Assembly: GCA_946479745.1 (NCBI GenBank)
Contig: CAMLGZ010000017.1
Coordinates: 14,437-78,436 of the forward strand
Direction of reading: 5' to 3'
DNA from: an uncultured Pseudoxanthomonas sp.
Lineage (GTDB): Bacteria; Pseudomonadota; Gammaproteobacteria; Xanthomonadales; Xanthomonadaceae
DNA: 64,000 nt
Shown here in pieces: positions 35,657 to 44,591 of the stretch (its first letter is position 1; each line of letters starts with the position of its first letter). The position numbers and the translations under genes are program-made. The notes below the pieces were generated by a model that had not been told where the DNA came from, did not search any database, and saw only the letters and a program-made list of their open reading frames with translations.

Positions 35657-36250
35657 TTACGGGGCCGCGAGCGGCGATGACGAAGTCTTGCCCGAACCCA
35701 GACGCGCGGTCAGGGCATCGTTCTTGAAGAAGGTATACGACAACGTGATGGTTTTCACGTCGGCCGGCAGATCGGGATCGACGATGAAACGCACCGGCAT
35801 GTCGCGCTTCTCGCCGGCCTGCAGGGTCTGGGCGGTGAAGCAGAAACATTCGGTCTTGGTGAAGTAGCCCGAGGCGCGCGCCGGCGCCACCGAAGGCACC
35901 GCGCTGCCGACGATGGCGTTTTTGCCGTCGTTGCGCGCGAAATACAGGGCTTCGTTCAACTCGCCCGGCACCACCTGCATGGTCAGCTGTTCCGGATGGA
36001 ACGCCCACGGCAGTTTGGAATTCACGCCGCCATCGAACTGCACGGTCACCGTGCGCGCTTTCTTGTCCAGCGCGGCAGCGCGGGCTTCGCCGGGTCCCTG
36101 TTCCAGACGGATTCCGAATACCTTTTCGCAGGCGATGCGGTACAGCGGCACCAGCGAAAAGGTGAAGGCGAAGGCCGCCAGCGAAACGCCCACCAGCTTG
36201 AACAACCCGGCCGTGTTGGACCTGGCTATGTTGGGCTTGTCCATACTCAT
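35657..36250 (-). CDS. ctaG: Cytochrome c oxidase assembly protein CtaG/Cox11
   Basis: The 197-aa copper chaperone delivers Cu(I) to the CuB site of subunit I. One N-terminal membrane anchor ([20 protein letters not shown]) is followed by the conserved [12 protein letters not shown] and the periplasmic copper-binding motif [10 protein letters not shown], with [10 protein letters not shown] after it. The ATG overlaps the stop of the 44-aa gene by 4 bp (ATGA). The Ser/Pro-rich last residues extend slightly beyond the usual end. Confidence 0.95.
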   Translation of the reverse strand: MSMDKPNIARSNTAGLFKLVGVSLAAFAFTFSLVPLYRIACEKVFGIRLEQGPGEARAAALDKKARTVTVQFDGGVNSKLPWAFHPEQLTMQVVPGELNEALYFARNDGKNAIVGSAVPSVAPARASGYFTKTECFCFTAQTLQAGEKRDMPVRFIVDPDLPADVKTITLSYTFFKNDALTARLGSGKTSSSPLAAP

Positions 36251-36381
36251 TGCGCGAGCACGCCGGACAGGATGAAGGCCAGGTAGATCACCAACGCGAT
36301 CCCGCCGATCACCAACGCCGTACGCCCCGCGCGCTTGCGGCGCAGGGCGAGGTCATCAGCGGGGCGCACCGGATCGGCCAT
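36247..36381 (-). CDS. Small single-span oxidase assembly protein (44 aa)
   Basis: Translation gives [20 protein letters not shown] followed by one membrane helix ([20 protein letters not shown]) and a short VLAQ end. The frame was found by reading the 137-bp gap between ctaD and ctaG. Its ATG lies 6 bp after the ctaD stop, and its TGA overlaps the ctaG ATG (ATGA). Such small proteins occur at this place in cta operons of related bacteria and are named cytochrome oxidase small assembly proteins; a mechanism is not established. The basic cytoplasmic N-terminus predicts N-in topology. Confidence 0.82.
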   Translation of the reverse strand: MADPVRPADDLALRRKRAGRTALVIGGIALVIYLAFILSGVLAQ

Positions 36382-36387
36382 GGCGGA

Positions 36388-37998
36388 TCAGTGGGTGACG
36401 TCGTCGTGGGCCAGGTCGCCCGGACGGATCACCGGCGGCGTGGTGAAGGTGTGATGCGGCGCCGGCGAAGGCACCGTCCATTCCAGGCCGCGCGCATGTT
36501 CCCAGGCGCGCGCTTCGGCCTTGGCGCCGTTGCGCAGCGAACTCAACAGAATCGCCGCCATCAGGAACGGAGTGACGAACATGCCGAACGCGCCGATCGA
36601 GCTGATCATGTTCCAGTCGGCGAACACCGGGTTGTAGTCCGGGATGCGGCGCGGCATGCCGGCCAGGCCCAGGAAGTGCTGCGGGAAGAACAGCAGGTTG
36701 ACGAACACCATCGTCCACCAGAAATGCACCTTGCCCCAGAACTGGCTGTACATGCGGCCCGACCACTTCGGCCACCAGTAGTAGACCGCGGCGATGATGC
36801 CGAACAAAGCGCCGGTGACCAGCACGTAGTGGAAGTGCGCGACCACGAAATAGGTGTCGTGATATTGGAAGTCCGCCGGCACGATGGCCAGCATCAGCCC
36901 GGAGAAGCCACCGATGGTGAACAGGATCACGAAGGAGATCGCCCACAGCATCGGCACTTCGAACGACAGCGAACCGCGCCACATGGTGCTGACCCAGTTG
37001 AACACCTTCACCCCGGTGGGGATGGCGATCAGCATGGTCGCGAACATGAAGTAGATTTCGCCGCCCAGCGGCATGCCCACGGTGAACATGTGGTGCGCCC
37101 AGACGATGAACGACAGGAACGCGATCGACGCGGTGGCGTACACCATGGCCTGGTAGCCGAACAGCGGCTTGCGGCTGAAGGTCGGCAGGATCTCGCTGGC
37201 GATGCCGAACGCCGGCAGGATCATGATGTAGACCTCCGGATGGCCGAAGAACCAGAAGATGTGCTGGAACATCACCGGGTCGCCGCCGCCGGCCGCGTTG
37301 AAGAACGAGGTGCCGAAGAACTTGTCGGTCAGCAGCATGGTCACCGCGCCAGCCAGCACCGGCATCACCGCGATCAGCAGGAACGCGGTGATCAGCCAGG
37401 TCCAGCAGAAGATCGGCATCTTCAGCAGGTCGACGCCCGGGGCGCGCATGTTGAGGATGGTGGCGATGATGTTGATCGCGCCCATGATCGAGCTGATGCC
37501 CATCATGTGGATGGCGAAGATCGCCATCGCGACGTTGGCGCCGCCCTGCAGCATCAGCGGCGGATACATGGTCCAGCCGCCCGCGGGCGCGCCGCCGGGG
37601 ACGAACAGCGTCGACAGCAGCAGGGTGAAGGCGAACGGCAGGATCCAGAACGACCAGTTGTTCATGCGCGGCAGCGCCATGTCCGGCGCGCCGATCTGCA
37701 GCGGCACCATCCAATTGGCCAGGCCCACGAACGCCGGCATCACTCCGCCGAAGATCATCACCAGCGCATGCATCGAGGTCATCTGGTTGAAGAACTCGGG
37801 CTTCACGTACTGCAGGCCCGGGGTCATCAGCTCCAGACGGATCATCACCGACATGGCCGCGCCAATCAGGAACATGACGAAGCTGAAGATCAAATACAGC
37901 GTGCCGATGTCTTTGTGGTTGGTCGAGAAGAACCAACGCTCGACGAAGCTTTGCTTGTGGCCGTGATCGTCATGGTGGGCGACTTCGGAATAGGCCAT
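36388..37998 (-). CDS. ctaD: Cytochrome c oxidase subunit I
   Basis: The 536-aa haem-copper subunit has twelve membrane segments. MTSMHALVMIFGGVMPAFVG carries a haem a ligand, FWFFGHPEVYIMILPAFG the CuB His and cross-linked Tyr (His-Pro-Glu-Val-Tyr), WAHHMFTVGM the CuB histidine pair, and VVAHFHYVLVTGALFG the haem a3 and second haem a ligands. GHPEVY identifies the A-type (cytochrome c-using) oxidase. It lies 56 bp after ctaC. Confidence 0.97.
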   Translation of the reverse strand: MAYSEVAHHDDHGHKQSFVERWFFSTNHKDIGTLYLIFSFVMFLIGAAMSVMIRLELMTPGLQYVKPEFFNQMTSMHALVMIFGGVMPAFVGLANWMVPLQIGAPDMALPRMNNWSFWILPFAFTLLLSTLFVPGGAPAGGWTMYPPLMLQGGANVAMAIFAIHMMGISSIMGAINIIATILNMRAPGVDLLKMPIFCWTWLITAFLLIAVMPVLAGAVTMLLTDKFFGTSFFNAAGGGDPVMFQHIFWFFGHPEVYIMILPAFGIASEILPTFSRKPLFGYQAMVYATASIAFLSFIVWAHHMFTVGMPLGGEIYFMFATMLIAIPTGVKVFNWVSTMWRGSLSFEVPMLWAISFVILFTIGGFSGLMLAIVPADFQYHDTYFVVAHFHYVLVTGALFGIIAAVYYWWPKWSGRMYSQFWGKVHFWWTMVFVNLLFFPQHFLGLAGMPRRIPDYNPVFADWNMISSIGAFGMFVTPFLMAAILLSSLRNGAKAEARAWEHARGLEWTVPSPAPHHTFTTPPVIRPGDLAHDDVTH

Positions 37999-38054
37999 GG
38001 GGTGTTACCTCAAAAAAATCGAATGCGGACTGGCGGAGGTCGAGCGCAGAGCGC

Positions 38055-38996
38055 TCAAACCTTGGCGGGTTCTGGGGTGGCGGGAACGGCTTCGACCGGC
38101 GCAGTAGCGGGGGCCGCTTCCGTCGGCGCCGGCTCGGCGACAGGGGTCGGAGCGGCAGGCGCAGGAGCGGCCGGCTTGCGCGAAGCGATCCACTGCTTGA
38201 ATTCTTCCTTCGACACCGCGCGCACCACGATCGGCATGAAGCCGTGGTCCTTGCCGCACAGTTCGGCGCACTGGCCGCGGTAGATGCCCGGGGTCTGGAT
38301 GTCGGTCCAGGCCTCGTTGATGATTCCCGGAATGGCGTCCTGCTTCCAGCCCAGCGCCGGCACCCACCACGCGTGGATCACGTCGTCGGCGGTGATGACG
38401 AAACGGATCTTGGTGTTGACCGGCAGCACCAGCTGATTGTCGACATCGAGCAGGTAGTGCGGATTAGCCGCAACGGTCGGCTTCGCGCCGCTCTGGCGGA
38501 TGCGGTCCGATTCGTGGTCCAGGCGGCTGGTGAACTGCACGTTTTCGCCCAGGTACTCGTATTTCCACAGCCACTGCACGCCGGTGATCTTCACCGTCAT
38601 TTCCGCATCGCGGGTGTCGTACATGGCGATCAGCTTGGCGGTGGCCGGCCAGGCCATCACGATCAGGATCACGATCGGGATCACCGTCCAGATGATTTCG
38701 GCCGTGGTGTTATGGCTGAACTGCGCGGCGACCGCGCCCTTGGAATGGCGGAACTTGAACATGGCGTAGGCCATGGCGCCGAACACGATGATGCCGATAA
38801 CCACGCAGACGTACAGCGCGATCATGTGCGCGTCGTAGGCGTGCTGCGCGGACGTGGTGACGCCCTTGCCCATGTTGAGCTGCCAGGGTTTGGGATCGGC
38901 CGATTGCGCCCAGGCCAGCGCTGGCGCCAGCAACAATGCGCAGGCCGCACCCAGAAACCGCGTGACCCGCTTGAAGAAACCTTTCGCTTGCGTCAT
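38055..38996 (-). CDS. ctaC: Cytochrome c oxidase subunit II
   Basis: The 313-aa subunit has a signal-like N-terminus (to about residue 31, LAPALAWAQ), two membrane helices and the periplasmic CuA domain. CuA ligands are visible in DVIHAWWVP and GQCAELCGKDHGFM. The last ~45 residues are an Ala/Pro/Glu-rich tail (PAAPAPAAPTPVAEP and on) with no haem-binding CxxCH, so it is not a caa3-type fusion. It is the first oxidase gene, just downstream of the DUF2244 gene start region on the same strand. Confidence 0.95.
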   Translation of the reverse strand: MTQAKGFFKRVTRFLGAACALLLAPALAWAQSADPKPWQLNMGKGVTTSAQHAYDAHMIALYVCVVIGIIVFGAMAYAMFKFRHSKGAVAAQFSHNTTAEIIWTVIPIVILIVMAWPATAKLIAMYDTRDAEMTVKITGVQWLWKYEYLGENVQFTSRLDHESDRIRQSGAKPTVAANPHYLLDVDNQLVLPVNTKIRFVITADDVIHAWWVPALGWKQDAIPGIINEAWTDIQTPGIYRGQCAELCGKDHGFMPIVVRAVSKEEFKQWIASRKPAAPAPAAPTPVAEPAPTEAAPATAPVEAVPATPEPAKV

Positions 38997-39014
38997 TGCC
39001 TAGACCCTTGTGCG

Positions 39015-39503
39015 TCATCGGTAGCGGCGTGCCGCCGCCAGTAAATCCTGCAACTGCCTTGCCAGTTCCCGGCGTTCGGCCGGTCCGAGGAAGTTGCCCA
39101 CCTCGACCCGCCTGCCGCTGGAAACCAGCGAAATCCTTTCGCCTTCTTCTTCGATAAGCAGGCGCACCCAGTAGGGATGCGCCCGGAATATCGCCTGTGC
39201 CTCCGCCGCGGTTCCGGCGCTGCGGCTCACTTCCACCACCTCAGGATCGATGGAGATGCATTCGCCGCGCTCGCCGCTGCGCCACAACCAGCGCAGCGCC
39301 GCCGCCACGATCGCGCTATGCAGCAGCGCGAAAGCCGGCGCGAACACATTGCCGGCCAGCCAGCCCGCGCTGGCCACCAACCACATCGCTCCGGCCAGCA
39401 CTGCGAACAGCGCCCTGAACTGAGGGGCCGTCAACGCCCGGGGCGGTCGCAGCCTGAGCCGCGCGCCATGCCCAACCGGGAAAGACGGAACCACTTCGAT
39501 CAT
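39015..39503 (-). CDS. DUF2244 membrane protein
   Basis: The 162-aa protein starts MIEVVPSFPVGHGARLRLRP and has two hydrophobic segments (ALFAVLAGAMWLVASAGWLAG and FAPAFALLHSAIVAAALRW), then a soluble part with HPYWVRLLIEEEGERISL and VEVGNFLGPAERRELARQL. This matches DUF2244, often found beside cytochrome oxidase genes. It ends 18 bp before ctaC and is probably co-transcribed. Function unknown. The frame is open to 39563, but the ATG at 39503 fits the family. Confidence 0.85.
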   Translation of the reverse strand: MIEVVPSFPVGHGARLRLRPPRALTAPQFRALFAVLAGAMWLVASAGWLAGNVFAPAFALLHSAIVAAALRWLWRSGERGECISIDPEVVEVSRSAGTAAEAQAIFRAHPYWVRLLIEEEGERISLVSSGRRVEVGNFLGPAERRELARQLQDLLAAARRYR

Positions 39504-39641
39504 GTCGCCACCCGCGCCGTAGCTGTCGCGGAAAACCGCTAAATGGTAGCTCCCGTGCCGCAATGCGGCAAGCCGAAGGGGGTTCTCGCGGGTTCGCCAC
39601 GCACTACACTAGGCGGCTCCGACACGCGCACTGCGGGCCCC

Positions 39642-42600
39642 ATGACCGCCATTCCCCAAGCCGCCAGCGGCCTCGCCGCCGACGCACCGATCCTCTCCGC
39701 CGAAATGCCGGGCGAACCGGCGCCTCTGCGCCGCGCCATCACGGCGGCGTGGATGCGCGACGAAACTGAACATGTGCGCGAACTGCTTGAGCAGGCCCGC
39801 CTGCCCACCGAGGACCAGGCCAAAGCCCAGGCGCTGGCCGCCGACCTGGTGGGCCGGGTCCGCGCACGCGCGCAGGACCAGGGCGCCATCGAGGCCTTCA
39901 TGCGCCAGTACGACCTGGGCAGCGAGGAAGGCGTACTGCTGATGTGCGTGGCCGAGGCGCTGCTGCGCATCCCCGACCAGGACACCGCCGACAAACTTAT
40001 CCGCGACAAGCTGGGCGACGCGGACTGGAAGAAGCACATGGGCGAAAGCGACTCGCTGCTGGTCAACGCCTCCACCTGGGGCCTGATGCTGACCGGCAAG
40101 CTGGTCAGCCTGAACGACCTGACCCGCCACGACGTGCGCGGCGCCTTCAAGCGCCTGGTCGGCCGGGTGGGCGAGCCGGTGATCCGTCTGGCCGTGCGCC
40201 AGGCGATGCGCATCATGGGCCACCAGTTCGTGATGGGCCGGACCATCGCCGAGGCGCTGACCCGCAGCCGCAAGGGCGACAACGCCAACTACCGTTATTC
40301 GTTCGACATGCTGGGCGAAGGCGCGCTGACTTCGAAGGATGCGGCGCGTTATCTGGAGGCTTATCGTCAAGCCATCCATGCGATCGGCAAGAGCGGTCCG
40401 TTCGCCGATGTCTTCGCCGCCCCGAGCATCTCGATCAAGCTGTCCGCCCTGCACCCGCGCTACGAACACGCCAAGCGCGCGCGCGTCATGGCCGAACTGG
40501 CCCCGGGCGTCCTGGAACTGGCGCAACTGGCCAAATCCTACGGCATCGGTTTCACCATCGACGCCGAGGAAGCCGATCGCCTGGAACTGTCGCTGGATCT
40601 GATCGAGGCGACCTTCTCGGACAAATCGCTGGATGGCTGGGAAGGCTACGGCCTGGCCGTGCAGGCTTATCAGAAACGCACGCCGTACGTGATCGACTTC
40701 CTCGCCGACCTGGCCCGCCGCGTCGGCCGGCGCATGCCGGTGCGCCTGGTCAAGGGCGCGTACTGGGACGCGGAAGTGAAGCGCGCGCAGGTGGAAGGCC
40801 ATCCGGGCTATCCGGTGTTTACGCGCAAGCCGAATACCGATGTTTCTTACTTGGCGAATGCGCGAAGGATGTTTGCCAATATCGATGCTTTGTATCCGAT
40901 GTTCGCTACGCATAACGCGCAGACGATTGCGGCGATCCGCAGCCTTTCCCTTCTCCCATCGGGAGAAGGTGCCCGTAGGGCGGATGAGGGCATGGATCGT
41001 CAGCCTGTAGCGAAACTTTCCGGACAAGTTATTCCCCCTCCCTCATCCGTCGCTTCGCGCCACCTTCTCCCGGAGGGAGAAGGGAAACCAAGCTTTGAAT
41101 TCCAGAAACTCCACGGCATGGGCGATGACCTCTATGCCGAAGTGATTCCCGCCGACCGCCTGGGCGTGCCGTGCCGCGTATACGCGCCGGTAGGTTCGCA
41201 CGAGGACCTGCTGCCCTACCTGGTGCGGCGCCTGCTGGAAAACGGCGCCAACTCCAGTTTCGTCAACCGCATCACCGACGAAAACGTGGCCATCGAAGAC
41301 CTGATCCGCGACCCGGTGGAAACCGTGTCCGCGTTCGACTCCATCCCGCATCCGCGCATCCCGCTGCCGGTGCAACTTTTCCAGAACCAGGCGCCAAGCC
41401 TGAGCACCAACAGGAAGAATTCCATGGGCGCCAACCTCGCCAACGATCAGGATCTGCGCGCGCTCGCCGAACAGGTCAACGCCGCCTTCGCACAGGCCGG
41501 TCCGCACGGCTGGCGCGCTGCGCCGCTGGTGCCGGGCGCGGTGCTGTCCACGCGCGCGCTGCCGGTGACCAACCCCGCCGACCGCCGCCAGACCGTCGGC
41601 GAATGGCATGCTGCCGATGCCGCCATCGTCGAAAAAGCCCTGCAGAACGCGGTTGCCGCGCAAGCCGGCTGGGACCGCACGCCGGCCGCGGGACGCGCCA
41701 CGATCCTGGAGCACGCCGCCTCGCTGCTGGAAGCGCGCATGCCCGAATACATCGCGCTGTGCGTGAAGGAAGCCGGCAAGACCATTCCCGACGGCGTGGC
41801 CGAAGTGCGCGAGGCGGTCGACTTCCTACGCTACTACGCTGCCCAGGCGCGCGCGCAGTTCGGCGCGCCCGAACGCTTGCCCGGCCCCACCGGCGAATCC
41901 AACGAACTGCAGCTGCACGGCCGCGGCGTGTTCGTATGCATCAGTCCGTGGAATTTTCCGCTGGCCATCTTCCTGGGCCAGGTCGCAGCCGCACTGGCCG
42001 CCGGCAACAGCGTGATCGCCAAGCCGGCAGAGCAGACCAACCTGATCGGCCATGCGGCGGTGAAGCTGCTGCACGAAGCCGGCGTGCCGGAGAACGTGGT
42101 CCAGTTCCTGCCCGGCGACGGTACCGTGGTCGGCGCGGCGCTGACCAAGGATCCGCGCGTGGCCGGCGTGGCCTTCACCGGCTCCACCGACACCGCGCGT
42201 GCCATCAACCGCGCCATGGCCGCACGCGACGCGGCTATTGGCGTGCTGATCGCCGAAACCGGCGGCCAGAACGCCTTCATCGCCGACTCCTCCGCGTTGC
42301 CGGAACAATTGGTCAAGGACGCCATCGGTTCGGCCTTCACCTCCGCTGGCCAGCGCTGTTCGGCCGCGCGCGTGCTGTTCGTACAGGAAGACATCGCTGA
42401 CAAGGTGATCGGCATGCTGGCCGGCGCGATGGACGAATTGAAAGTCGGCGACCCCGGTTTGCTCTCCACCGACGTGGGCCCGGTGATCGACGCCGACGCC
42501 TTGCAGCTGCTGCAAGACCATGCCGCGCGCATGGACAAAGAAGCCAAGCCGATCCGGCGCGCGCATACCGACGCCTCGGTCGCTCACGGCACCTACTTCG

Positions 42601-42995
42601 CGCCCGGCGCCTGGGAACTGCATTCGCTGGACCAGCTGCACAAGGAAGTCTTCGGCCCGGCCCTGCATGTGGTGCGCTGGAAAGGCGAGGAGCTGGACAA
42701 GGTCATCGATGCCATCAACGCCACCGGCTACGGCCTGACCCTGGGCGTGCATTCGCGCATCGACGAGACCATCGACCGTATCGCCGCACGGGTGAACGTC
42801 GGCAACGTCTACGTCAACCGCAACCAGATCGGCGCGGTGGTCGGGGTGCAGCCGTTCGGCGGCCAAGGCCTTTCCGGTACCGGTCCCAAGGCCGGCGGCC
42901 CGCACTACCTGCCCCGTTTCGCTACCGAGAAGACGGTCACCGTGAACACCACCGCAGCCGGCGGCAACGCCTCGCTGCTGACCTTGGGCGATTGA
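39642..42995 (+). CDS. putA: Bifunctional proline dehydrogenase / P5C dehydrogenase with in-frame repeat insertion
   Basis: The 1117-aa enzyme oxidises proline to glutamate. After a helical arm there is no ribbon-helix-helix DNA-binding domain. The FAD-linked PRODH barrel spans residues ~150-560 (SIKLSALHPRYEHAK, VRLVKGAYWDAEVK, FATHNAQTIAAI, EFQKLHGMGDDLY). The aldehyde dehydrogenase domain spans ~620-1100 (SPWNFPLAIFLGQVAAALAAG, LIAETGGQNAFI, and AGQRCSAARVLF with the catalytic Cys). Residues ~435-482, between AAIRS and FEFQ, come from a palindromic repeat (40945-41087) that reads through in frame; relatives have only a short loop here. The start follows no strong ribosome site. Confidence 0.95.
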   Translation: MTAIPQAASGLAADAPILSAEMPGEPAPLRRAITAAWMRDETEHVRELLEQARLPTEDQAKAQALAADLVGRVRARAQDQGAIEAFMRQYDLGSEEGVLLMCVAEALLRIPDQDTADKLIRDKLGDADWKKHMGESDSLLVNASTWGLMLTGKLVSLNDLTRHDVRGAFKRLVGRVGEPVIRLAVRQAMRIMGHQFVMGRTIAEALTRSRKGDNANYRYSFDMLGEGALTSKDAARYLEAYRQAIHAIGKSGPFADVFAAPSISIKLSALHPRYEHAKRARVMAELAPGVLELAQLAKSYGIGFTIDAEEADRLELSLDLIEATFSDKSLDGWEGYGLAVQAYQKRTPYVIDFLADLARRVGRRMPVRLVKGAYWDAEVKRAQVEGHPGYPVFTRKPNTDVSYLANARRMFANIDALYPMFATHNAQTIAAIRSLSLLPSGEGARRADEGMDRQPVAKLSGQVIPPPSSVASRHLLPEGEGKPSFEFQKLHGMGDDLYAEVIPADRLGVPCRVYAPVGSHEDLLPYLVRRLLENGANSSFVNRITDENVAIEDLIRDPVETVSAFDSIPHPRIPLPVQLFQNQAPSLSTNRKNSMGANLANDQDLRALAEQVNAAFAQAGPHGWRAAPLVPGAVLSTRALPVTNPADRRQTVGEWHAADAAIVEKALQNAVAAQAGWDRTPAAGRATILEHAASLLEARMPEYIALCVKEAGKTIPDGVAEVREAVDFLRYYAAQARAQFGAPERLPGPTGESNELQLHGRGVFVCISPWNFPLAIFLGQVAAALAAGNSVIAKPAEQTNLIGHAAVKLLHEAGVPENVVQFLPGDGTVVGAALTKDPRVAGVAFTGSTDTARAINRAMAARDAAIGVLIAETGGQNAFIADSSALPEQLVKDAIGSAFTSAGQRCSAARVLFVQEDIADKVIGMLAGAMDELKVGDPGLLSTDVGPVIDADALQLLQDHAARMDKEAKPIRRAHTDASVAHGTYFAPGAWELHSLDQLHKEVFGPALHVVRWKGEELDKVIDAINATGYGLTLGVHSRIDETIDRIAARVNVGNVYVNRNQIGAVVGVQPFGGQGLSGTGPKAGGPHYLPRFATEKTVTVNTTAAGGNASLLTLGD
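40945..41087. repeat. Dispersed palindromic element, copy 3, inside the putA coding sequence
   Basis: TTTCCCTTCTCCCATCGGGA begins the left arm and GGTGCCCGTAGGGCGGATGA continues it. CCCTCATCCGTCGCTTCGCG, CCACCTTCTCCCGGAGGG and AGAAGGGAAA form the right arm. Length is 143 bp. It belongs to the same family as 2395-2587 and 34530-34737 and is translated in putA without a stop codon. Confidence 0.88.
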
Positions 42996-43095
42996 TCGGT
43001 CTGCGAACCTCTGCTTGGCCGCATTGGGCGGCTTGCGGCCCCATATCGGCCGCAGCACTGACGGTCAGCCATAACCGCCGATACTATCGGCGGCA

Positions 43096-44256
43096 ATGAC
43101 CACGGACTTCTACAACCTGCTGCTGAGCGACTGCGGTCTGGCGGTCGTTCTGCTGGGCCTGTTCTGGTACCTGGAACGCATTTCGCGCGGTCTGCGCGGC
43201 ATCGCCCTGTGGGGCGCGGCGCACCTGGTGTATTCGCTGGGCGCCGCGATGCTCGACGGCACCACCCAGGAACTGGAACGTTCGGGCGAGTGGCATTCGG
43301 CGTACTGGACTGCCGGCATCGGCGGCCTTCTGGCCTGTGCGGGACTGGTGGGTCTGGCGTGGTCGATGATGCAGTTCGTGGGCCAGCGCCGGTTGCGCAC
43401 CTACGAATGGGCGCTGATGCCGCTATGCCTGGGCCTGTCTTTGGCGGGTTGGTGGTTCTGGGGCACGGTGGATGCGCAGGGCGCGGCCATGAGCGCCACC
43501 GAAGTGCTGGTGCTGGTGCTGGTGATCGCGCAGCTGCGCCATCTCAATACCGCGCCCGACCGCGTGCCCGCGCGCATCATGATGCTGGGCTGCGCCGTAC
43601 TGCTGGCGTTGTACACGCGGGATCTGCTGCACGCGTTCACCGCCCAATACGGGCCGAACGACGCCTGGGTCAATCTGGATCTCTCGATCTGGTTCCTGCT
43701 CAATTTCTGCATGCTCATGCTGACCAGCTTCCGCGCCAGCGAATCGCTGCGGCTCAGCGCGCTGTTCGACCCGTTGACGGGCGCCCTCAACCGGCGCGGC
43801 CTGAGCAGCGAATTGCGCACGCACGTGGAAGCCGCGCCGGTCGGCAAGGGCCTGGCGGTGATCGTAATGGACCTGGACAACTTCAAAGTCATCAACGACG
43901 CGCACGGCCATGAAACCGGCGATGAAGTGCTGCAGGGCTTCTCCGACACAGTGCGCGCCTGCATCCGCAACGACGATTTGTTCGCGCGGATCGGCGGGGA
44001 GGAATTCGTGGTGGTGCTGCCCGACAGCAGCGCCGAAAGCGCGCAACACATGGCCGAACGCATCCGCGCCGAAGTGGCGGCGCTGGAGTTCGCCGCGCAC
44101 GATTCGTCGGAGAAGGTGAAAGTGACGGTCAGTGCGGGGGTAGGCGCATCCCGCGAACCGCAGGTGTTCCCGGCGCTGATGCGCATCGCCGATCAGGCGT
44201 TGTACGAAGCCAAGCGCTTGGGGCGCAACCAGGTGCAGGTGCGTCTGCATTCCTGA
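43096..44256 (+). CDS. Membrane diguanylate cyclase (GGDEF)
   Basis: The 386-aa protein has an N-terminal ~220-residue membrane region with six or seven hydrophobic segments and no recognised sensor family, then a GGDEF domain. That domain shows DPLTGALNRRGL, VIVMDLDNFKVINDAHGHETGDEVL, the active site RIGGEEFVVVLP, and an RNDD inhibitory-site (RxxD) five residues before it, so active c-di-GMP synthesis with product inhibition is expected. KVTVSAGVG and ADQALYEAKRLGRNQV complete the domain. It stands alone between putA and the fadL gene; the signal sensed is unknown. Confidence 0.92.
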   Translation: MTTDFYNLLLSDCGLAVVLLGLFWYLERISRGLRGIALWGAAHLVYSLGAAMLDGTTQELERSGEWHSAYWTAGIGGLLACAGLVGLAWSMMQFVGQRRLRTYEWALMPLCLGLSLAGWWFWGTVDAQGAAMSATEVLVLVLVIAQLRHLNTAPDRVPARIMMLGCAVLLALYTRDLLHAFTAQYGPNDAWVNLDLSIWFLLNFCMLMLTSFRASESLRLSALFDPLTGALNRRGLSSELRTHVEAAPVGKGLAVIVMDLDNFKVINDAHGHETGDEVLQGFSDTVRACIRNDDLFARIGGEEFVVVLPDSSAESAQHMAERIRAEVAALEFAAHDSSEKVKVTVSAGVGASREPQVFPALMRIADQALYEAKRLGRNQVQVRLHS

Positions 44257-44318
44257 GAAATCGTCGGCAGAAATAAATGGCTATTCGGATTCCGGCATGA
44301 GATGCCGCCGTTGTTTTT

Positions 44319-44470
44319 CCTCTCCCCTTGTGGGAGAGGATGCCCGGAGGGCAGGAGAGGGGAGCGTGAGCGCAGCGAGCGTGCTTTTTCGCTTCCGCTT
44401 CAAAGGTACCGAGTGCAGACCAGAAGATTAAAAGTCGACCCCTCCCCCAGCCCTCGGCCACCCTCTCAGC
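44319..44470. repeat. CCTCTCCCCTTGTGGGAGAGG repeat element
   Basis: The left end is a hairpin, CCTCTCCCCTTGTGGGAGAG, followed by GGCAGGAGAGGGG. The right side has CCCCTCCCCCAGCCC and CCACCCTCTC in inverted orientation. It is a weaker, degenerate member of the palindromic element group. Confidence 0.55.
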
Positions 44471-44542
44471 CTTGCACACCCATAGGGCGCCACAAGGAGG
44501 GATAAAATTGGCTGTAACAACCCGCACTGGATTCCGGAACAT

Positions 44543-44575
44543 AAAAAAACCCCGCCGAAGCGGGGTTTTTCTTTT
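44543..44575. terminator. Bidirectional terminator between GGDEF and FadL genes
   Basis: A run of seven A, the stem CCCCGCCGAAGCGGGG and then TTTTTCTTTT. It can end transcription in both directions; it lies 16 bp past the fadL-type stop. Confidence 0.88.
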
Positions 44576-44591
44576 ACCGGACAGACCGCGA

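Larger units (their letters stand above)
44257..44591. other. Gene-free gap between the GGDEF and FadL genes
   Basis: This convergent 335-bp gap holds a CTCTCCCC-type palindromic element (about 44319-44470) and the terminator at 44543-44575. No coding frame is supported. Confidence 0.6.

Noticed and set aside
36250..38283. 677-aa plus-strand frame opposite ctaD
   Set aside because: His/Arg/Gln-rich shadow of subunit I; no motif and no ribosome site.
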